Numbered from the stretch's first letter, positions 17,269 through 26,785 are shown. The stretch is 64,000 bases of DNA from Paraburkholderia haematera (GCF_905220975.1 NZ_CAJNBK010000012.1:62001-126000), one strand, 5' to 3'. Program-made: numbers and translations. The notes: generated from the sequence alone by a model not told the origin.

Positions 17269-18756
17269 ATGCATGAAAAAAGCTTGACCGAACTGCGCGC
17301 CGCACTGGCAGCCAAGGAATGCTCCGCAGTCGAACTGGCGCAGCTCTATCTGAAGCGGATCGACGCGGCCAACAGCCTCAACGCCTTCATTCAGGTCGAC
17401 GCCGACCTGACGCTCGCGCAGGCGAAAGCGGCCGACGCGCTGCTTCACACCGGCCACGCCGGCCCGCTGGTCGGCCTGCCGATCGCCCACAAAGACGTGT
17501 TCGTCACCAAGGGCTGGCGCTCCACGGCCGGCTCGAAGATGCTGTCGAACTACGAAAGTCCGTTCGACGCGACCGTGGTCGCGCGTCTGCAGAACGCCGG
17601 CATGGTGTGTGTGGGCAAGACCAATATGGACGAGTTCGCGATGGGCTCGTCCAACGAGAATTCGTACTTTGGCCCGGTGAAGAATCCGTGGGATCGTCTG
17701 GCTGTGCCGGGCGGTTCGTCGGGCGGCTCGGCGGCTGCGGTCGCCGCGCGTCTCGCGCCCGCAGCCACCGGCACGGATACCGGTGGCTCGATTCGTCAGC
17801 CGGCGTCGTTCTCCGGCATTACCGGCATCAAACCGACGTACGGCCGGGTGTCGCGTTACGGCATGATCGCGTTCGCGTCGTCGCTGGATCAGGGCGGCCC
17901 GATGGCCCAAACCGCCGCGGATTGCGCAACGCTGCTCAACGCCATGGCCGGTTTTGACGAGCGCGATTCGACCAGCCTCACGCGTGACGACGAAGACTTC
18001 ACGCGCTACATCGGCAAGACGTGGAAAGACGATAGCGCGGACAAGCCGCTCGCCGGTTTGCGTATCGGCTTGCCGAAAGAATACTTCGGCGAAGGCCTCG
18101 CCGCTGACGTGCGCGCCTCGATCGACGCCGCGCTGAAGCAATACGAAGCGCTCGGCGCCACGCTGGTGGAAGTCTCGCTGCCGAAAACCGAACTGTCGAT
18201 CCCGGTGTACTACGTGATCGCACCGGCGGAAGCCTCGTCGAACCTGTCGCGTTTCGACGGCGTGCGATTCGGCCATCGCGCGGCGGAATACCACGATCTG
18301 CTCGACATGTACAAGAAGTCGCGTGCGGAAGGCTTCGGTCCGGAAGTGAAGCGCCGCATTCTGGTGGGCGCCTATGTGCTGTCGCACGGCTATTACGACG
18401 CGTACTACCTGCAGGCACAAAAGATCCGCCGCATCATCGCCCAGGATTTCCAGGAAGCGTTCAAGCAGTGCGACGTGATCATGGGGCCGGTTGCACCGTC
18501 GGTGGCGTGGGACCTCGGCGCGAAGGGCGACGATCCGGTGCAGATGTATCTGGCCGACATCTATACGCTGTCGGTGAGCCTCGCCGGTTTGCCGGGCATG
18601 AGCGTGCCGTGCGGTTTCGGCGCGGGCGCGAATGCGCAGCGTCCGGTGGGTCTGCAGATCATCGGCAACTATTTCAATGAAGCCCGGATGCTGCAAGTGG
18701 CCGACGCGTTCCAGCGCGCGACCGACTGGCACCGTCAAGCACCGGCAGGAGTGTGA
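17269..18756 (+). CDS. gatA: Glutamyl-tRNA(Gln) amidotransferase subunit A GatA
   Basis: Glutaminase subunit of GatCAB, an amidase-signature enzyme that releases ammonia for transamidation of misacylated tRNA. The 495-aa protein has the catalytic Lys in LPIAHKDVFVTKG. The Gly/Ser-rich signature GGSSGGSAAAV and TGTDTGGSIRQPA contains the cis-Ser and nucleophilic Ser. Later conserved blocks are GIKPTYGRVSRYG and SLAGLPGMSVPCG. It lies between gatC and gatB in one operon. Confidence 0.96.
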   Translation: MHEKSLTELRAALAAKECSAVELAQLYLKRIDAANSLNAFIQVDADLTLAQAKAADALLHTGHAGPLVGLPIAHKDVFVTKGWRSTAGSKMLSNYESPFDATVVARLQNAGMVCVGKTNMDEFAMGSSNENSYFGPVKNPWDRLAVPGGSSGGSAAAVAARLAPAATGTDTGGSIRQPASFSGITGIKPTYGRVSRYGMIAFASSLDQGGPMAQTAADCATLLNAMAGFDERDSTSLTRDDEDFTRYIGKTWKDDSADKPLAGLRIGLPKEYFGEGLAADVRASIDAALKQYEALGATLVEVSLPKTELSIPVYYVIAPAEASSNLSRFDGVRFGHRAAEYHDLLDMYKKSRAEGFGPEVKRRILVGAYVLSHGYYDAYYLQAQKIRRIIAQDFQEAFKQCDVIMGPVAPSVAWDLGAKGDDPVQMYLADIYTLSVSLAGLPGMSVPCGFGAGANAQRPVGLQIIGNYFNEARMLQVADAFQRATDWHRQAPAGV

Positions 18757-18761
18757 GCACC

Positions 18762-20237
18762 ATGGCCAAGCAATGGGAAGTCGTGATCGGTCTGGAGACC
18801 CACGCGCAACTGTCGACCCAATCGAAGATTTTCTCGGGCGCCGCCACGCAATTCGGCGCTGCACCGAATACGCAGGCCTGCCCCGTCGATCTGGCATTGC
18901 CGGGTTCGCTGCCGGTGATGAACCGCGGTGCTGTCGAACGGGCGATTCAATTCGGTCTCGCGATCGGTTCCACGATTGCACCGCGCAGCATATTCGCGCG
19001 CAAGAATTACTTTTACCCCGATCTGCCGAAGGGCTATCAGATCAGCCAGTACGAAATTCCCGTCGTGCAGGGCGGCCAGGTGACGATTCAGGTCCCGGCT
19101 AACGAAAAGGCAGGCAAGGAAGCGTACGAGAAGGTCGTCAACCTGACGCGCGCCCATCTCGAAGAAGACGCGGGCAAGTCGCTGCACGAAGACTTCGCGG
19201 GCATGACCGGGATCGACCTGAATCGCGCCGGCACGCCGCTGCTCGAAATCGTCACCGAGCCGGAAATGCGCAGCGCGGCTGAAGCGGTCGCGTATGCCAA
19301 GACGCTGCACACGCTCGTCACATGGCTCGGTATCTGCGACGGCAACATGCAGGAAGGCTCGTTCCGTTGCGACGCGAACGTGTCGGTACGCCCGGTCGGT
19401 CAGGCGGAATTCGGCACGCGTGCCGAGATCAAGAACCTGAACTCGTTCCGCTTCCTCGAAGAAGCAATCCAGTACGAAGTGCGTCGCCAGATCGAATTGA
19501 TCGAAGACGGCGGCACGGTGGTGCAGGAAACGCGTCTGTACGATCCGGACAAGCGCGAAACGCGTTCGATGCGCAGCAAGGAAGACGCACACGATTACCG
19601 CTATTTCCCCGATCCCGATCTGATGCCGCTGGTGATCGACGCGGCGTGGGTCGAGCGCGTGAAGGGCGAGATGCCGGAACTGCCGGTCGCGATTCAACAA
19701 CGCTTCGTCGCGCAATACGGCCTGACGCCGTACGACGCGAACGTGCTGACGTCGAGCAAAGCCATGGCTGCGTACTACGAAGCGGTCGTCCTCAAGGTCG
19801 GTCCGTCGAACGCGAAGGTCGCGGCAAACTGGCTGATGGGCGAAGTGTCGTCGCAACTGAATCGAGAAGACCTGGACATCGCCGATAGCCCGGTTTCGTC
19901 CGCGCAGCTCTCGTTGTTGCTGCAACGTATCGCCGACGGCACGATCTCGAACAAGATCGCCAAGGAAATTTTCCTCGCGATCTGGGAAGAGAAGGCCACC
20001 GACGAAGCCGCTGCCGATCGCATCATCGAAGCGAAGGGTTTGAAGCAGATTTCGGACACCGGCGCGCTGGAAGCGATCATCGACGAAGTGCTTGCCGCGA
20101 ACCCGAAGTCGGTTGAGGAATTCCGCGCCGGCAAGGAAAAGGCGTTCAACGCGCTGATCGGTCAGGCGATGAAGGCCACCAAGGGCAAGGCTAATCCGGC
20201 ACAGGTGAACGAACTGCTGAAGAAGAAGCTGTCCTGA
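18762..20237 (+). CDS. gatB: Aspartyl/glutamyl-tRNA amidotransferase subunit B GatB
   Basis: Kinase/amidotransferase subunit of GatCAB that phosphorylates and amidates Glu-tRNA(Gln) or Asp-tRNA(Asn). The 491-aa protein begins AKQWEVVIGLETHAQL and includes ARKNYFYPDLPKGYQISQY, MQEGSFRCDANVSVRP and the C-terminal Yqey-like helical domain with NPKSVEEFRAGKEKA. A GTG 9 nt upstream overlaps the gatA stop, but the AGGAG at 18748-18752 is spaced for the ATG at 18762. A CCGGCGC/GCGCCGG hairpin without a T run follows. Confidence 0.96.
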   Translation: MAKQWEVVIGLETHAQLSTQSKIFSGAATQFGAAPNTQACPVDLALPGSLPVMNRGAVERAIQFGLAIGSTIAPRSIFARKNYFYPDLPKGYQISQYEIPVVQGGQVTIQVPANEKAGKEAYEKVVNLTRAHLEEDAGKSLHEDFAGMTGIDLNRAGTPLLEIVTEPEMRSAAEAVAYAKTLHTLVTWLGICDGNMQEGSFRCDANVSVRPVGQAEFGTRAEIKNLNSFRFLEEAIQYEVRRQIELIEDGGTVVQETRLYDPDKRETRSMRSKEDAHDYRYFPDPDLMPLVIDAAWVERVKGEMPELPVAIQQRFVAQYGLTPYDANVLTSSKAMAAYYEAVVLKVGPSNAKVAANWLMGEVSSQLNREDLDIADSPVSSAQLSLLLQRIADGTISNKIAKEIFLAIWEEKATDEAAADRIIEAKGLKQISDTGALEAIIDEVLAANPKSVEEFRAGKEKAFNALIGQAMKATKGKANPAQVNELLKKKLS

Positions 20238-20252
20238 GTTGAAGCAATCGGG

Positions 20253-20270
20253 CCGGCGCGAGTGCGCCGG
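20253..20270 (+). terminator. Hairpin after gatB, terminator-like
   Basis: CCGGCGC (20253-20259) and GCGCCGG (20264-20270) form a 7-bp stem with loop GAGT, 16 nt after the gatB stop. No T run follows, so termination is uncertain. Confidence 0.35.
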
Positions 20271-20360
20271 TCATCGCGGGCTGTTGCCGGAAACGAAAGT
20301 GGGGCAACGGCCCGTTTCATTTTGCGGGCGATGGTTTAACGCAGATTACGGAGCCTGTGA

Positions 20361-21200
20361 ATGGCGAAACAACCCGAACTCGACGATTTCCGCGTGCCGT
20401 ATTTTGACGGCGGCAAGAAGAACAACGCCTTCTCGCTCGACGCTTTCGACCCGACCGCGAAGCCTTTTTCGACCGGTTCGAAGGAGGCCGACCGGGCGCG
20501 TTTGTCGGAGATCGGCGCGAAGCTCGACACGCTGCAGGAATGCCTGCACGCGCAGCAGAAGCGTCGCGTATTGCTGGTGCTGCAGGGCATGGACACAAGC
20601 GGCAAGGACGGTACGATCCGCGCGGTGTTTAAAGAAGTCGATCCGCTCGGTTTGCGCATTGTGCCGTTCAAGGCGCCGACGCCCGTCGAACAGGCGCACG
20701 ATTTTCTATGGCGCGTGCATGCACAGGCGCCTGCTGCCGGTGAGTTGACCATTTTCAACCGCAGTCACTACGAGGATGTGCTGGTGCCGACCGTGCTCGG
20801 CACTCTGGATGCCGAAGCATTCGAGCAACGCTGTTGCCACATTCGTCAGTTCGAAGAACTGCTGACATGCAGCGGAACCACCATCATCAAATGCATGCTG
20901 CACATTTCGAAAGATGAGCAGCGCGAGCGTCTGCAGGCACGCATCGACGATCCGGACAAGCACTGGAAATTCGATGTCTCCGATCTTGAAGCCCGCAAGC
21001 AGTGGGACCAATATCAAGCGGCGTACCGCGAGGCGCTGGCCGCGACATCGACCGATTACGCGCCGTGGTATGTAATTCCGGCCGATTCGAAGACCCATCG
21101 CAATGTGATGGTCGCCGAGTTGTTGCTCCGCACGTTCGAAGCGTTGAAGCTTGAATATCCGCCTGCCAAAGAATCGCTGAAGGGCGTCAAGGTCGAATGA
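20361..21200 (+). CDS. ppk2: Polyphosphate kinase 2 family protein
   Basis: A 279-aa P-loop kinase of the PPK2 family, which transfers phosphate between polyphosphate and nucleotides. Walker A is LQGMDTSGKDGTIR (Walker A Lys near residue 83), the second conserved block is FNRSHYEDVLVP, and CHIRQFEELL follows with the lid region. A conserved basic DPDKHWKFDVSDLEARKQWDQY segment is present near 195-215. Length suits single-domain PPK2. Whether it prefers AMP, ADP or GDP cannot be decided from sequence by eye. It stands alone between gatB and the exonuclease gene. Confidence 0.92.
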   Translation: MAKQPELDDFRVPYFDGGKKNNAFSLDAFDPTAKPFSTGSKEADRARLSEIGAKLDTLQECLHAQQKRRVLLVLQGMDTSGKDGTIRAVFKEVDPLGLRIVPFKAPTPVEQAHDFLWRVHAQAPAAGELTIFNRSHYEDVLVPTVLGTLDAEAFEQRCCHIRQFEELLTCSGTTIIKCMLHISKDEQRERLQARIDDPDKHWKFDVSDLEARKQWDQYQAAYREALAATSTDYAPWYVIPADSKTHRNVMVAELLLRTFEALKLEYPPAKESLKGVKVE

Positions 21201-21254
21201 CGCGGTGCCTTTGGCCCTTTGCTCCAGAAACGAATTGAACATAAAAGGAACGAC

Positions 21255-22034
21255 ATGTTGCGTGTGATTACCGCCAACCTGAACGGCATCCGCTCAGCGG
21301 CAAAGAAAGGCTTTTTCGACTGGTTCGGCGAACAGAAAGCCGATGTGCTGTGCGTGCAGGAAATCAAATGCTCGCAGGACGATTTGACGCCGGAATTCAT
21401 GTCGCCGCACGGTTTTACTGGCTATTTCCAGCATGCGGTGAAGAAGGGCTATAGCGGCGCAGGTGTGTACACGCGCCGTGAGCCGGATGAAGTGGTGATC
21501 GGTTTCGGCAGCGAGGAATTCGATCCGGAAGGGCGCTATGTCGAACTGCGCTTCGGCGAGCTTTCGGTGATCTCTGTGTACGTGCCGTCGGGGTCGAGCG
21601 GGGAAGATCGTCAGCAGGCCAAGTTCCGCTTCATGGACGAGTTCATGCCGCATCTCGCGGAACTGGCCAAGGAGCGGGAAGTGATCGTGTGTGGCGACGT
21701 GAACATCGTCCACAAGGAAATCGACATCAAGAACTGGAAAAGCAACCAGAAGAATTCAGGCTGCCTGCCGGAAGAGCGCGAGTGGCTCACCAGGCTGTTT
21801 GATGAGGTTGGTTATGTCGACGTATTCCGCACGCTCGATCAGCGGCCGGAACAGTACACGTGGTGGAGCAATCGCGGTCAGGCGTATGCGAAGAACGTGG
21901 GGTGGCGGATCGACTATCAGATCGCGACGCAGGGCATAGCCGGCAAGGCGAAACGCACCGACGTGTTCCGCGATATCAAGTTCAGCGACCATGCGCCGCT
22001 GACGGTCGATTACGACCACAAGTTCAAGAAGTAA
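21255..22034 (+). CDS. xth: Exodeoxyribonuclease III (AP endonuclease), XthA family
   Basis: Mg-dependent 3'-5' exonuclease and AP endonuclease for base-excision repair. The 259-aa protein starts at ATG 21255 (RVITANLNGIRSA) with AAAGGA just upstream. The EEP-family catalytic blocks are all present: VQEIKCSQ (metal-binding Glu), KGYSGAGVYTR, CGDVNIVHKEID (Asp/Asn pair), RIDYQIAT and FSDHAPLTVDY (Asp-His). The stop is 3 nt from the stop of the convergent peptidase gene. Confidence 0.93.
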   Translation: MLRVITANLNGIRSAAKKGFFDWFGEQKADVLCVQEIKCSQDDLTPEFMSPHGFTGYFQHAVKKGYSGAGVYTRREPDEVVIGFGSEEFDPEGRYVELRFGELSVISVYVPSGSSGEDRQQAKFRFMDEFMPHLAELAKEREVIVCGDVNIVHKEIDIKNWKSNQKNSGCLPEEREWLTRLFDEVGYVDVFRTLDQRPEQYTWWSNRGQAYAKNVGWRIDYQIATQGIAGKAKRTDVFRDIKFSDHAPLTVDYDHKFKK

Positions 22035-22037
22035 GAT

Positions 22038-23321
22038 TCACTCGCCGATCGGTTTGCGGCGCGGGCGGCCGATGCCGGCATAGTCCGGCAGCGCATCGAC
22101 GCTCTTGCCGATGGCCTTCGCATAAAGCGGCAGCATATCCGGCAAACGCTTGACGATGTCCTGGCGCCGCGCCGGCGTGTACGGGTGCACGTAGATGTAG
22201 CCCTGCTCGCGATTGCTGCGCGTTGCCGTGGCCAGCTTGTCCCATAGCGTGACTGCCGCGCGCGGATCGAACCCGGCGCGAGAGGCGATATCGCTGCCGA
22301 TCACGTCGGCTTCGGTTTCGTCGGTGCTCTCGTACTTCATCTCCAGCAACCGCGAACCGATGCCGAGCGGTGCCACGCCCAGATCGGCGAGTCCGAATAG
22401 CTGCGGGATCGTGCCGGAGGAGTCGAGCTGGCTCGCCTGCAGTTCGCCGAGCCGCTCGCGCGCATGCTCGCGCAACGCGTGTGCGATCTCGTGACCGATT
22501 AGCATGCCGAGTTCGTTGTCGTTCAAACGCGCGCGATCGAGCAGGCCGCTATACACGACGATCTTGCCGCCCGGCAGGCAGTACATGCGAATATCGGGCG
22601 AGCGCACCACCGCCACATCCCACTTCCAGTTTTTGGCCCGCTCGTTCCACTTCAGCGAGTAGGGAATCAGTTTGTCGACGATCGAGCGCACCCGCGTGAC
22701 GTGGGCGTCGGTGTCGCCATACAGACGGTTCGCGTGATCTGCGCCGTACACGATCTGGTTGAACTCTTCGGCGGCTTGCGCCTCGAGCATGGGCGAGGGG
22801 ATCAGGTTGCGAAACACGAGGTAGCCGCCGTAGCGCAGCTGTGTATTCGGAGCACTGTAAGTCGGAGGCGGGGGGGCGTTGGTGGTTGCGGCGGGCGTTG
22901 ACGTTGCGGCAGGCGCTTTTGCGGTCGCTGCCGGCGCCGAAGTAGCGGCGGGCGTTTTGGCCGTTACCGGCGCCGGTGGCGGCTGCGTCGAAGCGGGCGG
23001 CGTGGCGGCGGCAGGTGCGCTGCCGGCGTTCGTGGCGCCGGTTGCGCCGACTGCCGCCGATGTCGCGTTTTCAGCACTCGCTGTGTTTGGCGCCGATTTT
23101 GCCGCCGCCGGCGCTGGAGCCGGCGTGGCGGTGGCCGGGGCTGCTGCACCGCTACTAACGGCGGGCATGGCGGTTGCGTAGGCGCTCAACGGCGCTGCCG
23201 ACAGGCTCGCGCAACCGAGCGCCAACGCCGCACGCAGCACCGCGCGGCCAGTCTTGGGCGAATGAATCCCGGAGACAGCCGCTTCGGGACGCGCGAGGCG
23301 CCTTGACTGACGCACCGTCAC
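22038..23321 (-). CDS. Exported M48-family zinc metallopeptidase with low-complexity N-terminal region
   Basis: A 427-aa protein with the M48 signature LIGHEIAHALREH (HExxH). The third ligand region is DETEADVIGSDIASRAGFDP, and YIYVHPYTPARRQDIV lies near the end. A probable signal peptide spans residues 25-48 (ALALGCASLSAAPLSAYA). About 100 residues of Ala/Pro/Thr-rich low complexity follow before the catalytic domain. I place the start at GTG 23321 because it overlaps the ampG stop as GTGA; the frame is open further upstream. The best-known periplasmic relatives are BepA/LoiP-type proteases, but without visible TPRs the exact subgroup is open. Confidence 0.87.
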   Translation of the reverse strand: MTVRQSRRLARPEAAVSGIHSPKTGRAVLRAALALGCASLSAAPLSAYATAMPAVSSGAAAPATATPAPAPAAAKSAPNTASAENATSAAVGATGATNAGSAPAAATPPASTQPPPAPVTAKTPAATSAPAATAKAPAATSTPAATTNAPPPPTYSAPNTQLRYGGYLVFRNLIPSPMLEAQAAEEFNQIVYGADHANRLYGDTDAHVTRVRSIVDKLIPYSLKWNERAKNWKWDVAVVRSPDIRMYCLPGGKIVVYSGLLDRARLNDNELGMLIGHEIAHALREHARERLGELQASQLDSSGTIPQLFGLADLGVAPLGIGSRLLEMKYESTDETEADVIGSDIASRAGFDPRAAVTLWDKLATATRSNREQGYIYVHPYTPARRQDIVKRLPDMLPLYAKAIGKSVDALPDYAGIGRPRRKPIGE

Positions 23322-24712
23322 GACCGGGTTCTCCAGGGCGCGATGCGCAGCAGGAGCAGCATGCCGGGCAGTCCCAGCGCGGTACACACGATGAAGTAGT
23401 CGAACCAGCCGATCTTCGCGACGACATAGCCGCTTGCCGCCGATGCCAGCGTGCGCGGCACCGAAGCCAGGCTCGTGAAGAGCGCGAACTGCGTAGCGGT
23501 ATACCGCGGATCGGTGGTGCTGGCGATGTAAGCAGTGAAGGCCGCCATCGTCAGACCGGTCGCGAAGGTTTCCAGGCCGTAGACCAGCGCCAACGCGACG
23601 GAGCGCGGATCGAGCTGCACGGTCCAGTCGATGCCGACGAGCGCGAGCAGTTTTGAGGTGCCCTGGCTCAACCCGACGGCGATGTCATAAATTGCGGTAA
23701 GACCAGGCGAAGCCGGGCCAAGATGTGCAAGCCAGGCGAAGCCGAGCGTCGACACCATCTGCAGGACGCCGAAAATCCACAGCCCGCGGCCGATGCCGAT
23801 CTTCATCAGCCAGATCCCGCCGACGATCCCGCCCGCCAGACTCGCGCCGAATGCGGTGGTCTTGGCGATCACGCCGATTTGCGTGCGCGAAAAGCCGATG
23901 TCGAGGAAGAACGACGTGGACAGCGTGGTCGCCATCGTGTCGCCGAGCTTGTAAAGGAAGATGAAGCCGAGCACGAACAGCGCGCCGCGCCAGCCGTCGC
24001 GTTGAATGAATTCCCTGAACGGCTGCACGATCGCATCGCGCAGATTCTTCGGCGGGGTGCCGTGCACTTCGGGCTCGCGCACCACCAGCGTCATGATCAT
24101 GCCGGGCACCATGAACGCGGCGGTGACGATGAAAACGGTGGTCCACGGCAAATGGTCGGACAGAATCAACGCCAGCGAACCCGGCACCAGCGCGGCGATT
24201 TTGTACGCGTTCACGTGCACCGCATTGCCGAGACCCTGCTGCGTGTCGCTCAGCAACTCACGCCGGTACGCATCGATCGAGATGTCCTGGCTCGCGCCGA
24301 AGAAGGCGACCAGCGCTGTCAAAGCCGCGACCGTCCAGATCGAATCTTTCGGCGACACGAATCCGAGCGTAGCAATCGCGCCCGCGACCAGAATCTGCGT
24401 AACCAGCATCCAGCCGCGCCGTCTGCCCGGCCGCCAGCCCGGCAAACGCGGCACGTAGCGGTCCATCAGCGGCGCCCAGACGAATTTCCAGGTGTACGGG
24501 AACTGGATCAGCGCAAAAAGGCCGATTTCCTTCAGATTGACGCCTTCGGAGCGTAGCCACGCCTGCACCAGATAGACGAGCGTGAACAGCGGCAATCCCG
24601 ACGTAAAACCGAGAAAGACGCAGATCAGCATGCGCGTATTCAGGAACGCGCGCCAGCCGGGATGTTCTTCGTGAGCGGTAAGTGCAGGCGCCTCGTGCGG
24701 CGGGTTCGACAT
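23318..24712 (-). CDS. ampG: AmpG-type muropeptide permease (MFS)
   Basis: A 464-aa polytopic membrane protein of the AmpG family, which imports anhydromuropeptides for peptidoglycan recycling and can influence beta-lactamase induction. Twelve to fourteen hydrophobic helices are apparent. The family motifs include GFTSGLPLF, PYTWKFVWAPLMDR, GASQDISIDAYRRELL and YKLGDTMATTL. It starts 14 nt after the metW stop and overlaps the metallopeptidase gene, so metX-metW-ampG-peptidase may be one transcript. A generic sugar-phosphate or acetyl-CoA transporter of the same clan is less likely. Confidence 0.88.
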   Translation of the reverse strand: MSNPPHEAPALTAHEEHPGWRAFLNTRMLICVFLGFTSGLPLFTLVYLVQAWLRSEGVNLKEIGLFALIQFPYTWKFVWAPLMDRYVPRLPGWRPGRRRGWMLVTQILVAGAIATLGFVSPKDSIWTVAALTALVAFFGASQDISIDAYRRELLSDTQQGLGNAVHVNAYKIAALVPGSLALILSDHLPWTTVFIVTAAFMVPGMIMTLVVREPEVHGTPPKNLRDAIVQPFREFIQRDGWRGALFVLGFIFLYKLGDTMATTLSTSFFLDIGFSRTQIGVIAKTTAFGASLAGGIVGGIWLMKIGIGRGLWIFGVLQMVSTLGFAWLAHLGPASPGLTAIYDIAVGLSQGTSKLLALVGIDWTVQLDPRSVALALVYGLETFATGLTMAAFTAYIASTTDPRYTATQFALFTSLASVPRTLASAASGYVVAKIGWFDYFIVCTALGLPGMLLLLRIAPWRTRS

Positions 24713-24726
24713 GTGGATAAGTGGCG

Positions 24727-25335
24727 TTAGCTTTTCTTGACGCGATAGACCGCAAGACTACCACGCCAGTTCACCCCCCACCGCACCACCTGGCCATCGT
24801 GAAGCACCACGCGGTCGAGAATCTCGATGCCGACTTCCGGCGCCAGCGCCTCGAAATCCTTGATCGTCAGCACCCGCACGTTCGGCGTGTTGTGCCACTG
24901 GTAAGGCAGCGACTTCGACACCGGCATGCGGCCTTGCAGCACCGAAAGCCGGTGCGCCCAGTAACCGAAGTTCGGGAACGACACGATGCATTCCTTGCCC
25001 ACCCGCACCGTCTCGCGCAGGATCGCGGCCGTTTGATGGATGGTTTGCAGCGTCTGCGACAAAACCGCGAAATCGAAACTGCCGTCTTCGAACAAACGCA
25101 GGCCGTCTTCCAGGTTCTGCTGGATCACGTTGACGCCGTTCTGCGTGGACGCCAGCACGCCGGCGTCGTTGATTTCGATGCCATAGCCCTGCACTTCCAG
25201 CTCTTCCTTCAACAGCGACAGCAGCGAGCCGTCGCCGCAACCCAGATCGAGTACGGTGGCGCGCGGTTCGACCCAGCGGGCGATTGCGCGGAAGTCCGGG
25301 CGCAGCGCCAGATAATCGAGTGCTCGCTGGTTCAT
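24727..25335 (-). CDS. metW: Methionine biosynthesis protein MetW
   Basis: A 202-aa class I SAM-methyltransferase-fold protein with motif I VLDLGCGDGSLL near residue 30. MetW is nearly always encoded beside MetX in proteobacteria and is needed for full homoserine acylation, apparently by assisting MetX and not by a proven methylation. The ATG at 25335 overlaps the metX stop as ATGA, so synthesis of the pair is coupled. Confidence 0.93.
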   Translation of the reverse strand: MNQRALDYLALRPDFRAIARWVEPRATVLDLGCGDGSLLSLLKEELEVQGYGIEINDAGVLASTQNGVNVIQQNLEDGLRLFEDGSFDFAVLSQTLQTIHQTAAILRETVRVGKECIVSFPNFGYWAHRLSVLQGRMPVSKSLPYQWHNTPNVRVLTIKDFEALAPEVGIEILDRVVLHDGQVVRWGVNWRGSLAVYRVKKS

Positions 25336-26477
25336 GCGTTCACCTCGTTCGCAATACGTTCGTAATAGGCGCGCATCAGGTTGTGATAGCGCGCGTCGTC
25401 GAGCAGGAAGGCGTCGTGGCCGTGCGGCGCGTCGATTTCCGCGTAGGTTACCGTGCGCTTGTGGTCGAGCAACGCCTTCACCAGTTCGCGCGAGCGGGCC
25501 GGCGCGAAGCGCCAGTCGGTCGAGAAGCTGGCGATCAGGTATTTCGCCGTGGTGTGCGCGACGGCGGCGGTCAGATCGCCGTCGAAGGCTTTGGCCGGAT
25601 CGAAATAGTCGAGCGCGCGGGTGATCAGCAGGTACGTGTTCGCGTCGAAGTAGTCAGCGAATTTGTCGCCCTGATAGCGCAGATACGACTCCACTTCGAA
25701 TTCCACGTCGAAGTTGAAGTTGTACGCGTCCACCGCGCCTTCCGCGCGGCGCAACGAACGGCCGAATTTCTCGGCCATGTCGTCGTCCGACAGGTACGTG
25801 ATGTGGCCGATCATGCGCGCGACGCGCAAGCCGCGCTTCGGCTTCACGTTGTGCGCGTAGTAGTTGCCGCCGTGGAAGTCGGGGTCCGACAGGATCGCCG
25901 AGCGTGCTACTTCGTTGAACGCGATGTTCTGCGCGGAGAGCTTCGGTGTGGATGCCACGACGATGCAATGGCCCACGCGCTCCGGATACATCATGCTCCA
26001 GGCGAGCGCCTGCATGCCGCCGAGGCTGCCGCCCATCACCGCGGCGAAGCGCGTGATGCCGAACGCGTCGGCGACGCGCACCTGCGCGTTCACCCAGTCT
26101 TCAACCGTGACGACCGGAAAGGTCGCGCCGTACGGATTGCCGGTGGCCGGATCGATGCTCATCGGCCCGGTCGAGCCGAAGCACGAGCCCAGGTTGTTCA
26201 CGCCGATCACGAAGAACTTGTTCGTGTCGAGCGGCTTGCCCGGGCCGACCATGTTGTCCCACCAGCCGACGTCTTTCGGATTGTCCGCATACACGCCCGC
26301 CACGTGGTGCGACGCGTTGAGCGCGTGACACACCAGCACGGCATTGCTGCGTGCGGCGTTGAGCGTGCCGTAGGTCTCGACCATCAGGTCGTAACCGGCC
26401 AGCGAGCTGCCGTTCTGCATGAGCAGCGGCTCGGTGAAATGCATTTTTTGGGGAGCGACGATACCGATCGATTCCAT
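25332..26477 (-). CDS. metX: Homoserine O-acyltransferase MetX
   Basis: Alpha/beta-hydrolase enzyme that acylates L-homoserine at the start of methionine synthesis. The 381-aa protein has the nucleophile elbow MGGSLGGMQALAWS, Asp in FSTDWRFAPARSRE and His in DAPHGHDAF. The family was named for acetyl-CoA use. Many betaproteobacterial MetX proteins were later shown to prefer succinyl-CoA, so the donor should be left open. It starts the metX-metW-ampG set. Confidence 0.93.
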   Translation of the reverse strand: MESIGIVAPQKMHFTEPLLMQNGSSLAGYDLMVETYGTLNAARSNAVLVCHALNASHHVAGVYADNPKDVGWWDNMVGPGKPLDTNKFFVIGVNNLGSCFGSTGPMSIDPATGNPYGATFPVVTVEDWVNAQVRVADAFGITRFAAVMGGSLGGMQALAWSMMYPERVGHCIVVASTPKLSAQNIAFNEVARSAILSDPDFHGGNYYAHNVKPKRGLRVARMIGHITYLSDDDMAEKFGRSLRRAEGAVDAYNFNFDVEFEVESYLRYQGDKFADYFDANTYLLITRALDYFDPAKAFDGDLTAAVAHTTAKYLIASFSTDWRFAPARSRELVKALLDHKRTVTYAEIDAPHGHDAFLLDDARYHNLMRAYYERIANEVNA

Positions 26478-26785
26478 TCATTCCGCCATTTGACAAATAC
26501 AGGGCGGCTAGATTGGCGTCGGCGAGGCACGGAGGAGAAACGGTGTGCGCGGCTGACGACCTCTTTAGCCGCATTTATAGTGAGCCGCGGGAAACATTCC
26601 CGGCAGTTCGCGCGCCCGCAATCGAGTCAGCAAATCGGCGCGTGATAGTACGTGTTCAAGGTGTTCAGGGTGCTCCGGACGGCGGTCTCAGATGATTCGG
26701 CGAGCCGCGGTCAGGCGCAAAGTATAGCGGAAAATTTCATGCGGCAGCGTCGCGGGCGCCGCTGCAAGCTCGCGTGCCGCGCGGA
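26478..26785 (-). promoter_or_regulatory. Leader/control region upstream of metX
   Basis: 308 nt without a gene. On the minus strand a TATAAA box (about 26574-26582) precedes the hairpin GCGGCT...AGCCGC (about 26549-26572), whose 12-nt loop contains AAAGAGG. A short G/A-rich ribosome site follows. SAM-II-type riboswitches are known ahead of methionine genes in some proteobacteria, but I could not recognise their conserved core here. Confidence 0.4.

Noticed and set aside
17248..18981. 577-codon minus-strand frame opposite gatA
   Set aside because: Shadow frame created by the G/C-rich third positions of gatA.
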